From JBGTSJ01 sp041940305 (GTDB lineage: Bacteria > Planctomycetota > Planctomycetia > Planctomycetales > Planctomycetaceae), in contig JBGTSJ010000019.1 of the NCBI GenBank assembly GCA_041940305.1, positions 46,672 through 110,671 of the forward strand: a stretch of DNA of 64,000 bases, written 5' to 3'. Shown piece after piece: positions 29,775-37,449 of the stretch. Position 1 is the first letter of the stretch. Each line of letters opens with the position of its first letter. Under the pieces are notes generated by a model that was given only the letters and a program-made list of their open reading frames with translations, was not told the DNA's origin and did no database searches. A program made the translations under genes and the position numbers.

Positions 29775-31409
29775 ATGAAACCGATCCTCTCCCTCTTCCT
29801 TTCCGCCACCGCACTGTTCGCCCAGCTTCCGGCAGCAACGGCCAACGACTTCATCCGCGATATCCAGAACGCTGCGATGGAAGACGGCAAAAGCCCGGTG
29901 GCGCACTGGGGGCCGGATCCGCAGGACTACCCGCAATGGACGACGCATTCGCTGCGGCTCGTCCCGGTGTACACCTATGGGACGCGGGGCGCGGGTGCGG
30001 GAGTCGACCTGACGTCCTACACCGGCGAGAACAGCCCCTACCGCTCGGAAGACCAGTTGCGGCGCATCTACGGGCGACTGCCGGCCGACACGCTGAATCC
30101 GGATGCCGAGTACGCCGACCAGGTCAACATCGCCGACCTGCAGCGGGCGGCCGCGGCCGCCGGGAAGCTGTACATTTTCCTTGTCGTCTTCGACGGCATG
30201 GACTGGCAGACCACGCAGGCGGCGGCCATCTACAACAGTCGCGAGGTCTACACCGAAGGACGCGGCGCCGGCCTCCACTTCCTCGATTACGACGCTCACG
30301 GCACCACGCAGTACGGGTACTTCGTGTCGGCGTCGGCCAACGACGGGACGGACGTCGATGTTGACCAGCAGACAGTGACGAATCCGGGTGGCACGGAGCC
30401 GGGCGGCTACGACGCGGGCAAGGGAGGAGCGTTTCCCTGGTCCAGGCCCGCCAACGAGGCCTATCTCCTTGGCAAGGATGGCCACCCCTATCCGGATTCC
30501 GCCAATACGGCGACCGCTCTCTGCTCCGGAGTCAAAACCTACAACGCGGCCATCGGCGTGGATGTTACCGGCGCGCCGGTCAGCTCGATCGCACACGAGT
30601 TGCAGAGCGAGGGGCGTGCGATCGGCGTCGTGACGAGCGTCACCATCAGCCACGCCACGCCGGCGTCCGCGTACGCGCACAACGTTCACCGGAACGACTA
30701 CCAGGATCTCAGCCGCGATCTGCTCGGCCTTCCCTCCATCTCTCATCCGGAGCAGCCCCTGCCCGGCGTCGATGTTCTGATCGGCGGTGGATACGGCCTC
30801 AACGCCCGCGAAGCAAAGGGCCAGGGCCAGAACTTCGTCCCCGGCAATCAATACCTCACGGACGCGGATCGCCACGCCATCGACCTCGAGAATGGCGGAC
30901 GCTACGTCGTCGCCGAGCGCACGTCCGGCCGGCGGGGGGCCGAAGTCCTGCAGACCGCCGCAGACAGGGCCGCCGACGAAAACCAGAGACTGTTCGGCTT
31001 CTTCGGACTCAGCGCTTACGGGGGACATCTCCCCTTCCGCACGGCGGACGGCGGCTACGATCCCGCCCGCGGGAAGTCAGGAGCAGAGGAATACAGCCAA
31101 GCCGACATCGAAGAAAACCCGACGCTCGCCGACATGACGACCGCGGCGCTCACCGTCCTCAGCCGCAATCCGGAATGTTTCTGGCTGATGGTCGAGGCCG
31201 GCGACGTGGACTGGGCCAACCACGACGTCAATCTCGACACGTCCATCGGGGCCGTCATCAGCGGCGACCACGCGATCAAGGTCATCACCGACTGGGTCGA
31301 GGCGCACAGCAACTGGGATGAGTCGCTGCTCATCGTCACCGCCGATCACGGCCACGACCTCAACCTGCTTCAGCCGGAAGCGTTGACCGGCGCGCCGATC
31401 GCAGAATGA
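29775..31409 (+). CDS. Secreted alkaline phosphatase, PhoA-like
   Basis: The enzyme hydrolyses phosphate monoesters outside the inner membrane. The 544-residue product has a signal peptide (residues 1-23, ending PAATA). Recognisable parts are the VFDGMDWQT metal strand, Ser242 in PDSANTATALCSG as nucleophile, SHATPASAYAHN, EAGDVDWANH and TADHGHD, the last three supplying zinc and magnesium ligands. It is longer than E. coli PhoA. Its stop and the convergent larE stop are adjacent with no gap. No Pho box was searched for in detail. Confidence 0.9.
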   Translation: MKPILSLFLSATALFAQLPAATANDFIRDIQNAAMEDGKSPVAHWGPDPQDYPQWTTHSLRLVPVYTYGTRGAGAGVDLTSYTGENSPYRSEDQLRRIYGRLPADTLNPDAEYADQVNIADLQRAAAAAGKLYIFLVVFDGMDWQTTQAAAIYNSREVYTEGRGAGLHFLDYDAHGTTQYGYFVSASANDGTDVDVDQQTVTNPGGTEPGGYDAGKGGAFPWSRPANEAYLLGKDGHPYPDSANTATALCSGVKTYNAAIGVDVTGAPVSSIAHELQSEGRAIGVVTSVTISHATPASAYAHNVHRNDYQDLSRDLLGLPSISHPEQPLPGVDVLIGGGYGLNAREAKGQGQNFVPGNQYLTDADRHAIDLENGGRYVVAERTSGRRGAEVLQTAADRAADENQRLFGFFGLSAYGGHLPFRTADGGYDPARGKSGAEEYSQADIEENPTLADMTTAALTVLSRNPECFWLMVEAGDVDWANHDVNLDTSIGAVISGDHAIKVITDWVEAHSNWDESLLIVTADHGHDLNLLQPEALTGAPIAE

Positions 31410-32264
31410 TTATCCCGCCGGACCAGTAATCTCCGATACCATCGGCAGCGCCGCATTCAGGCTCCCGGATCGGAAGCCTTCGAGGTCGAGCGTGACGTAG
31501 CGGAAGCCGAGTGCGTGCAAGTGGTTCGTGACCCGGGTCCGCAATTCCGTATTCGCCAGCCGCGCCACCTCCTCAAGCGGCAGCTCGATCCGCGCCAGGT
31601 CATTCGCTTCCAGCCGGACCCGCAGCTCGCGGATTCCCAGTTCGTCGCGCAGGAAACGCTCCGCCGCATCGACGCGGCGCACGCGTTCGGGTGTCACTTC
31701 GACGCCGTATGCAATCCGGCTGGAGAGACACGGACTGGCGGGCTTGTCCCAGACGGGCAATTCCCAGTGCCGCGCCAGCTCGCGCACGTCATTTTTGGTG
31801 AAGCCGGCCTCGATCAACGGACTACGGACGGAGTGCTCATCCGCGGCCCGCATGCCGGGCCGATAGTCTCCCCGGTCGTCCAGATTGGCGCCGTTTACAA
31901 TGACATCCACTCCCAGTTCGGCCGCCCGCCCCTCCAGCTGCGAGTACAGCTCCGTCTTGCAGAAGTAGCAGCGGTCTCCCGCGTTCCGCTGGTAGCCGGC
32001 TGCGGTGAACTCGTCCGTTCGGATGACGACGTGCCGAATCCCGATCCGCTCGGCCAGCCGGCACGCCTCCTCCAGTTCACCGGATGCCAGGCTCGGACTT
32101 ACCCCCGTCACCGCAACCGCCGTCTCTCCGCAGGCAACTCGCGCCGCCTTCGCGACAACCGTGCTGTCTACTCCCGCCGAAAACGCGACCGCCACGCGGC
32201 CGCATTCACGCAGCATGCTCAACAGCTGCTCGGTTTTCTCCGCCAGATCGTCTCGCACGGCCAT
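31410..32264 (-). CDS. larE: Sacrificial sulfur transferase LarE
   Basis: LarE donates a Cys sulfur to pyridinium bis-thiocarboxylate in synthesis of the nickel-pincer nucleotide of lactate racemase. The 284-residue protein has a PP-loop ATP site (FSAGVDST, residues 28-35), then a Cys pair in RCYFCKTE (99 and 102), and PCLSSRIAYG with Cys179 at the position of the sacrificial Cys. LarB and LarC are not in the window, so the partners lie elsewhere or the protein serves another thiolation. The gene ends directly against the alkaline phosphatase stop. Confidence 0.88.
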   Translation of the reverse strand: MAVRDDLAEKTEQLLSMLRECGRVAVAFSAGVDSTVVAKAARVACGETAVAVTGVSPSLASGELEEACRLAERIGIRHVVIRTDEFTAAGYQRNAGDRCYFCKTELYSQLEGRAAELGVDVIVNGANLDDRGDYRPGMRAADEHSVRSPLIEAGFTKNDVRELARHWELPVWDKPASPCLSSRIAYGVEVTPERVRRVDAAERFLRDELGIRELRVRLEANDLARIELPLEEVARLANTELRTRVTNHLHALGFRYVTLDLEGFRSGSLNAALPMVSEITGPAG

Positions 32265-32273
32265 CCTCGATTC

Positions 32274-33062
32274 TCACGACACTTCACACGCCCCCCGCAC
32301 GTCGCAGCCCGCTACCCAATCATCGTTCAACTCCGGCGCGGCATCAATCCCCTCTGTGACGGTCGTGCGGAGCAATTCCCGCTTCCATCCGGGCTCATGC
32401 ACGGCCCAGCCCTGCACGCGGACACCATCGTGAGTTTCCGCATGCCGCCTGCCAGTCTCGTGGATCCGCCGCCACACACGACGCTCGACCGGCAGCAGCG
32501 GAGGGGGACGCAGCTGGCCGTTTCCCCGCCGCCGCGTCATTCGCCCCTGGTCGAAGACCGTGGCCAAGGTGAGATCCGGCAGCGTGAGCAGGTTCATGAG
32601 GATCAGCTCGTGGCTCGCGGTGCGGTATTCACGCTTCAGCAGCCGCACGTCGCCGTCCAGCAGCCTGGCGTCCTGCAGGAACCAGTCGGCCGGCAACAGC
32701 AGGCATGACGCCATCCGGTTGGCGATGTGCTCGCGCTGCCGCTCATCGGTCTCGGCAGGGTCCAATCCCGCGAGTTCGAACACCCGGTGCGCGCACGCTT
32801 CGCCGATTTCGTGCGCCACCGTCCACTGTTCGCGTTCGGGGCGCTCGTCCGGACGCAGCAGGATCGCCGTTCGTTCTCCGAACCGCTTCAGCCGTCCGCG
32901 GCCGCACTGCAACGTGTCGTACGCGACGCCGATCGACAGCCGCTCCGCCACTTCGCGGGCGTCGACCGGGGGAGCATCAATCCCGCACCCATCGAGCACC
33001 TCGCGCGCGACATCCCGGCACGCCGCATCCCAGACGTCGATTCCCTCTGCCACAGTGTTCAT
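32274..33062 (-). CDS. ImmA/IrrE-family metallopeptidase-like protein
   Basis: ImmA/IrrE proteins are zinc peptidases that cleave or titrate repressors. The 262-residue product has TVAHEIGEACAHRVFE (His84, Glu85; the last motif position is Glu88 instead of His) and the downstream MASCLLLP strand typical of the family. The Glu may still bind metal or may mean altered activity. I chose the ATG at 33062 because GAGGGG lies eight bases upstream; an ATG six bases earlier (33068) is close. No XRE-type repressor is adjacent, unlike most members. A palindromic sequence and a TTGACA lie just upstream. Confidence 0.7.
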   Translation of the reverse strand: MNTVAEGIDVWDAACRDVAREVLDGCGIDAPPVDAREVAERLSIGVAYDTLQCGRGRLKRFGERTAILLRPDERPEREQWTVAHEIGEACAHRVFELAGLDPAETDERQREHIANRMASCLLLPADWFLQDARLLDGDVRLLKREYRTASHELILMNLLTLPDLTLATVFDQGRMTRRRGNGQLRPPPLLPVERRVWRRIHETGRRHAETHDGVRVQGWAVHEPGWKRELLRTTVTEGIDAAPELNDDWVAGCDVRGACEVS

Positions 33063-33101
33063 TGTCATTGCCCCTCGTGGTGACGCCGTCCTGACCGGCG
33101 T

Positions 33102-33132
33102 ATATGTTCTAATGTACACATATCGTTGTCAA
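33102..33132 (-). promoter_or_regulatory. Candidate operator/promoter of the ImmA-like gene
   Basis: On the minus strand a perfect TTGACA lies at 33132-33127. Next to it, ATATGT (33102-33107) and ACATAT (33118-33123) form an inverted repeat with a TGTACA palindrome between. A clear -10 is not seen. The layout suggests a regulator-binding site overlapping a promoter. Confidence 0.35.
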
Positions 33133-33431
33133 GGGGCTGATTGCACGAACGTCCGCCGGGAGCCGGACGGCGGGTTGCATCACCTGCTCCGCCAATTCCG
33201 GTCGTGACGCCTGTGTCGAGCCTGTTTGTCCTGACGGAGGCAGTGCTTGGGTTTCCGCCGCAGCCCGACCCCCCTCCCATTCGCCGCGATTCCGACCGGT
33301 CGCCACAACCGATCAAATGAGAGGCCGGTTCCGCGCGCGGCCCTGCGCGGTCCCAATGCGGCTCCCGCCCGCCGCCTCGTCCTGCGAGGCCGCCTCACGC
33401 CGAACAATTCGACCGCACGGAAGGCGCTCTG
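33133..33431. other. Intergenic region
   Basis: This 299-base divergent gap lies between the ImmA-like and HlyD-like genes. Apart from the palindrome and TTGACA at its left edge I see no gene, repeat or further regulatory signal. Confidence 0.35.
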
Positions 33432-34580
33432 ATGTCGTCAACAGCCGCTCCCACCACAGATACGCGGGACATGCGAACCGACTTTCCCGCGTCCCCGCTG
33501 CGCATCGTGCTGATCGTCGGCCTGGCCCTCGCCGCCGGAGTCGGCGCCGCCTGGGGCCTCTCGCGCCGCGGCGGGGCCGTCTTTGACGGCCGCATCGAAG
33601 CCCGCACAACGTTCGTCAATGCCGACCGCGCCGGCGTAGTGACGGAACTGCTCGCTGCCGAAGGCGCTCGTGTGACGATCGGTGATCCGCTGGTCACGCT
33701 GGCCGACGGCGAACTGCAGCTTCTGATCGCCCGCGCCCAGCACGACATCGCCACGCTGACGTCCGAACGCGACCGGGCGCTCGCCGAGGCCGCGGTGGAG
33801 TTGGCGTGGCGGATGAAGGAGATCGACGCCGACGTCGTCGAAGCCCAGTTGAAGTCCGCCGATTATCTCAAGCAGAAATTCGACTATGAGCTGGAGCGGA
33901 GTATGTGGTCCGACATGCTGTCCAGCCACGAAACGGTGATGTTCGACAACGGCAGCGAGGCCTTCCAGTCGATGGTGCTCCGCAGCCGTCTGCCACGGGA
34001 GCAGCGGATGAACGCCATGCTCCGCCACGAAACTGCCTGCAATGCGGTGGATGTCTCGGCCGTGCAGGTCGAGATCTGCGAACAGCGGCTTGGCGAACTG
34101 GCCAAGCTCAGGGAACAACTCCCCGAGCGAATCCGGGAGAAAACCGGCGTGCACGTCGCCGAGCAGCGGCTTGCCACGGCCCGGGCCGAACTCGCCCGGC
34201 TGGAGGCCCGCCAGACCGAACTCACCGTCGCCTCGAACGCCGTGGGCACGGTCGGCGTCTATCGCAGAAAAATCGGCGACCATCTCAACGCCGGCGACCC
34301 CATCGTCGAACTGCTCGACGCGGCCCGCCGCTGGCTGATCGTGGCGGTGCCATCTTCGCAAATCACCGAGTTCACGATCGACCGGGAACTTGAGCTGACG
34401 TTCCCCGGCAAGCAGGAGCGGACCGGCAAGGTTCTGAGCGTCGCCCCCCAGGCCGAGCCGCACAACATCGTCGCCCCCGCCGCGGCGGATGCGATGGTGA
34501 TCGTCCGCGTCGAGCAATCCGGCAAGCTCTGGCCGGACGTCCCGCTTGGCTCCCGCGTGCAGGTGCACCTGGCTGACTGA
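33432..34580 (+). CDS. HlyD-type membrane fusion protein
   Basis: Membrane fusion proteins link an inner-membrane exporter to the outer membrane. The 382-residue product has an N-terminal membrane helix (about residues 24-42), a short biotinyl-lipoyl half (FDGRIEARTTFVNADRAGVV), then a long coiled-coil hairpin (about 95-270) with an odd middle stretch, and the second lipoyl half (NAVGTVGVYRRKIGDHLNAG), followed by a beta-barrel domain. No ABC or RND transporter gene is next to it; the next gene is a convergent esterase. The substrate is therefore unknown. Confidence 0.8.
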   Translation: MSSTAAPTTDTRDMRTDFPASPLRIVLIVGLALAAGVGAAWGLSRRGGAVFDGRIEARTTFVNADRAGVVTELLAAEGARVTIGDPLVTLADGELQLLIARAQHDIATLTSERDRALAEAAVELAWRMKEIDADVVEAQLKSADYLKQKFDYELERSMWSDMLSSHETVMFDNGSEAFQSMVLRSRLPREQRMNAMLRHETACNAVDVSAVQVEICEQRLGELAKLREQLPERIREKTGVHVAEQRLATARAELARLEARQTELTVASNAVGTVGVYRRKIGDHLNAGDPIVELLDAARRWLIVAVPSSQITEFTIDRELELTFPGKQERTGKVLSVAPQAEPHNIVAPAAADAMVIVRVEQSGKLWPDVPLGSRVQVHLAD

Positions 34581-34641
34581 GTTCCGTTGTCGCGTCTCAG
34601 AAACGCATTCAATCAGTCACGCCGTTGAGCTGCACTCGTCA

Positions 34642-35802
34642 TCAGTCCGCGGGCCTGGCATCCGTTGCGGGCTGCAGGAATTGCTCGAAGAACGCGTACA
34701 GCACCGCGTTCGATTCCTCTGTCGGCGTGTGATCGGGCCGATTCGTCATGACGACGCGGCCCTCATAACCCAGCAGCCGGTTGATCGCCACAAGATGGTT
34801 GAGCGCCTGCCAGCGCTCCGGGGGATCCTCACTGCCGCCGCTGACCAGGAACGGCCGCGGAGCGATCAGCGCGTGGATCTCATGCAGATCGCGCCGCTCC
34901 TCGACCAGCCGCCGATACGCGCCCGTCCGGGGGTTCTCGTCGGTCGGCACTCCGGGCCTGCGTTTCTCCACATCCGGGTCCAGCCCCAGGTACCACGGCT
35001 CCCAGTAGTTCACGCTCGGCCGTGCTTCGTCGAACACGATCCCCGGGTCGCTGACCGCCACCGCGGCGAACCGTTCCCACAGCGCCGCGGAGAACATCGC
35101 CCACTTCCCGCCGTAGCTGTGCCCCGTCACGCCGATCCGCCGCGCATCCACTTCGGACATCGCGGCGAGCGCCTGCCAGCAATTCGCCGAGACGTACGCA
35201 TGGAACGAAAGCGGCTGGCAAACCGCGTCGCCGATCTCCGGACGAAACGCGTCCCCGCCTGGCGAGCCGATGCTGAGCGTCACGAATCCGCGCCTGGCCA
35301 GCTGGTAACCGAAGTCCCGAATGCCGGCGCTTCCCTCCTTCAACCCAACGGAGGTCTCCGGCTCATAGTAGACAACCAGCACCGCGGGAAACGGTCCGTC
35401 TCCCTCCGGCAGCAGCAGCCACGCTTCAGGCATCTGTTCCGGAGCGTACTCGATCCTGATTCGCTTCCATGTCAGACCGTCCCGCTGCTCCTCCCGCAGG
35501 ACCTCGATTCGCGGCCGCTCGATCAACTCCGGCCACGGTCCAAGCTGCGTGTTCCAGTATTCCAGCAGTTCGTCCCGCCGCTTCATCCAGCCATCCGCAG
35601 TCCGGACCTGGTCGCCGTTGTCGAACTGCAGAGGCGATCGGTAGTCGCCGAAGTCCTCCGCTAGCGGCGAAGGGGGGCCAAGGTGCGGTCGCAGGATTTC
35701 CGCAGCGGCCGCCGCCGGATCCCCGGCACGCCCGTGAGGCGGGCCGCCGATCACCGCCGCTGCAACCGCCAGCACCGTCAATGCAACAGATGAACTCGGC
35801 AC
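34642..35802 (-). CDS. Secreted alpha/beta-hydrolase (esterase/acetylxylan esterase-like)
   Basis: The 386-residue product has an N-terminal signal peptide (residues 1-27). The catalytic set is visible: nucleophile Ser in GHSYGG, an Asp in GGSEDPPERW, and His in NRPDHTPTEES. The order and length fit the planctomycete family close to acetylxylan esterases and dienelactone hydrolases. An oxyanion-loop strand FPAVLVVYYEPE is present. The likely role is removal of ester groups from polysaccharides outside the cell, which is inference. It is convergent with the HlyD-like gene. Confidence 0.8.
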   Translation of the reverse strand: MPSSSVALTVLAVAAAVIGGPPHGRAGDPAAAAAEILRPHLGPPSPLAEDFGDYRSPLQFDNGDQVRTADGWMKRRDELLEYWNTQLGPWPELIERPRIEVLREEQRDGLTWKRIRIEYAPEQMPEAWLLLPEGDGPFPAVLVVYYEPETSVGLKEGSAGIRDFGYQLARRGFVTLSIGSPGGDAFRPEIGDAVCQPLSFHAYVSANCWQALAAMSEVDARRIGVTGHSYGGKWAMFSAALWERFAAVAVSDPGIVFDEARPSVNYWEPWYLGLDPDVEKRRPGVPTDENPRTGAYRRLVEERRDLHEIHALIAPRPFLVSGGSEDPPERWQALNHLVAINRLLGYEGRVVMTNRPDHTPTEESNAVLYAFFEQFLQPATDARPAD

Positions 35803-35821
35803 GAGGCGGACTACTCCAGTG

Positions 35822-36301
35822 CTACTGCCCGCTCACCAGTCCCTTGATGAACGACACCAGACCAATAATGAACATGATCGGCGGGTAGATAAAGATACGA
35901 TCAATGAGGACGATGCCCAGCACGAACCAGATAACCGCTCCGGCCATCAGTCCGATTCCGCCCAACACCCCTGAGCCGAGCATCCTCTTCTCCATGCCGA
36001 ACGCCCCGCCCGACTGTTTGGACTTCGTCGCCGGCTGGTCGGAGCGAGACCCCTTCGTCATCCGTGGAGCCGACAGCGATTCATCAATCGCATCGTCGTC
36101 CAGGAAGGCGTCGTCGTCGAGAAAGTCCACATCATCGACCGCCGGATCGGCTGCGGCGGCAGGCACTGGAGCGGCGGCCCCGGCGGGCACGGCAATCACA
36201 CCCTTGCACTTGGGACAGCGGATATTCTTGCCCCAGTACTTGTCGGGAACGCGCAGCGTCGCGGTGCAGTCGGAGCAGGTGACTTCCAGGGTTTGAGCCA
36301 T
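35822..36301 (-). CDS. Zinc-ribbon membrane protein
   Basis: The 159-residue protein starts with a zinc ribbon (MAQTLEVTCSDC, then CPKCKGV), followed by an acidic Asp-rich linker and two C-terminal hydrophobic segments (GVLGGIGLMAGAVIWFVLGI and IYPPIMFIIGLVSFIKGL). The ATG at 36301 directly precedes the family-like start; longer frames upstream lack similarity. It is of the MJ0042-ribbon membrane type common in planctomycetes and resembles the gene at 19639 in design. Function unknown. Confidence 0.7.
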   Translation of the reverse strand: MAQTLEVTCSDCTATLRVPDKYWGKNIRCPKCKGVIAVPAGAAAPVPAAAADPAVDDVDFLDDDAFLDDDAIDESLSAPRMTKGSRSDQPATKSKQSGGAFGMEKRMLGSGVLGGIGLMAGAVIWFVLGIVLIDRIFIYPPIMFIIGLVSFIKGLVSGQ

Positions 36302-36612
36302 GGATGATCTCACAACGGAAGGCGAAACCGGGAATCTCCGGGAGAACACGGGTCCAGACGGGTGGCCAGAATATACCCGCCCCGTTTTCCTCTCCGCAAT
36401 TCGCTGCGGATCGGCAGGGTTCCTGCACGACTGAGTCAGGTTGGCACAATCCCCCAACCGCCGGCCCTCGAATGCCTCGACGGGCAGCCATCTGCAAAAT
36501 CCCCCCCGCAATGCTCAGTCGACAAGCGATCGACCGCCGCTGAGTGAGCGACTCGTCACGTCCCCCATCGGCAGTACGGTTCGCAGAGTTCCGAGCAGCG
36601 GAATCTCGAAGT
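36302..36612. other. Intergenic region
   Basis: This 311-base gap lies between lexA and the zinc-ribbon gene on the minus strand. A TATATT-like sequence lies at 36370-36375 (minus strand), but without a convincing -35. No gene or repeat is seen. Confidence 0.3.
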
Positions 36613-37215
36613 TCAGTACTGCCGAATGACGCCGACCAGAACTCCCAGCACCTCGACGTCATCGGAGTAGATCGGCTTCAGGCGAGAGTTCGCCGGCTGC
36701 AGTCGGAAGCGGTTCTTTTCCTTGTAGAACCTCTTCAGCGTCGCATCGCTGCCATCGACCAAAGCCGCAACAATGTCGCCGTCCCGCGCCGTCCGCTGGC
36801 GGCGGATGACGGCGAAGTCCCCCTCGGCGATCTGGTCGTCGATCATCGAGTCCCCCTTCACGCGCAGGCAGAAGTGGTCCTCCTCCCGGAAGAGGGGTGC
36901 GAAATCGACGCGCTCCATGTCTTCCACCGCCAGGACCGGCGTGCCGGCGGCAATGGTGCCGGCCAGCGGCAGGCTGGTCCGCTTGAGTTGTGGCTGATCG
37001 GTCAGCGCGATGGCACGCGACATGTGCTCTTCGCGCGTGATGAGTCCCTTCTTCTCCAGTGCTTTCAGATGGCACATCACTCCATTGGGGGAGCGGATGC
37101 CATAGGCCTTGCCAATCTCACGAACCGTCGGGCCATAGCCACGGTTCATGATCTTGTCCTTAATAAACTCGTAAATCTGCTTCTGCCGCTTCGTCAGCGT
37201 GGCTCGTTCGGACAT
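36613..37215 (-). CDS. lexA: LexA repressor
   Basis: LexA represses DNA-damage genes and cleaves itself when RecA is activated. The 200-residue protein has an N-terminal winged helix (TKRQKQIYEFIKDKI, then VREIGKAYGIRSPNGVMCHL), and a C-terminal peptidase with the cleavage site Ala85-Gly86 (PLAGTIAAG), Ser123 (KGDSMID) and Lys161 (DATLKRFYKE). All are intact. The helix that reads the operator (IRSPNGVMCHLKAL) differs from the E. coli type, so its operator is unknown; no box I know is visible upstream. Confidence 0.95.
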   Translation of the reverse strand: MSERATLTKRQKQIYEFIKDKIMNRGYGPTVREIGKAYGIRSPNGVMCHLKALEKKGLITREEHMSRAIALTDQPQLKRTSLPLAGTIAAGTPVLAVEDMERVDFAPLFREEDHFCLRVKGDSMIDDQIAEGDFAVIRRQRTARDGDIVAALVDGSDATLKRFYKEKNRFRLQPANSRLKPIYSDDVEVLGVLVGVIRQY

Positions 37216-37386
37216 GGATCTGGCTCCGCGTAAAAAAGGGCTGAAACGGGAAAGTGTAGCATTCTGCTCCAGAGTGTACGTGCGTTGTAATATACTGCTG
37301 TCTATGGATCAAGTGCCGCACGACCCTAAATTCGTCAAAAGGCTTGGCTTACGAAATTGACGCGATTGTGGAAATCTGAAATGCAA

Positions 37387-37418
37387 ACGACCCGAACGCT
37401 GGGAGGCGTCCGGGTCGT
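37387..37418 (-). terminator. Intrinsic terminator of fusA
   Basis: ACGACCCGAACG and CGTCCGGGTCGT form a twelve-pair stem with one mismatch around an eight-base loop. On the fusA strand a T-rich tail (TTTGCATTT) follows. It lies about 30 bases past the fusA stop. Confidence 0.75.
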
Positions 37419-37449
37419 TGAGTTGCGAGTCGGGATTTCGTGGGGACTG

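Noticed and set aside
29061..31028. Long minus-strand frame opposite glyA and alkaline phosphatase
   Set aside because: It spans two confident genes on the other strand and has no domain.
37216..37330. LexA operator before lexA
   Set aside because: Neither an E. coli-type CTG-N10-CAG box nor a Bacillus-type GAAC-N4-GTTC box is seen; the operator in this phylum is unknown to me.
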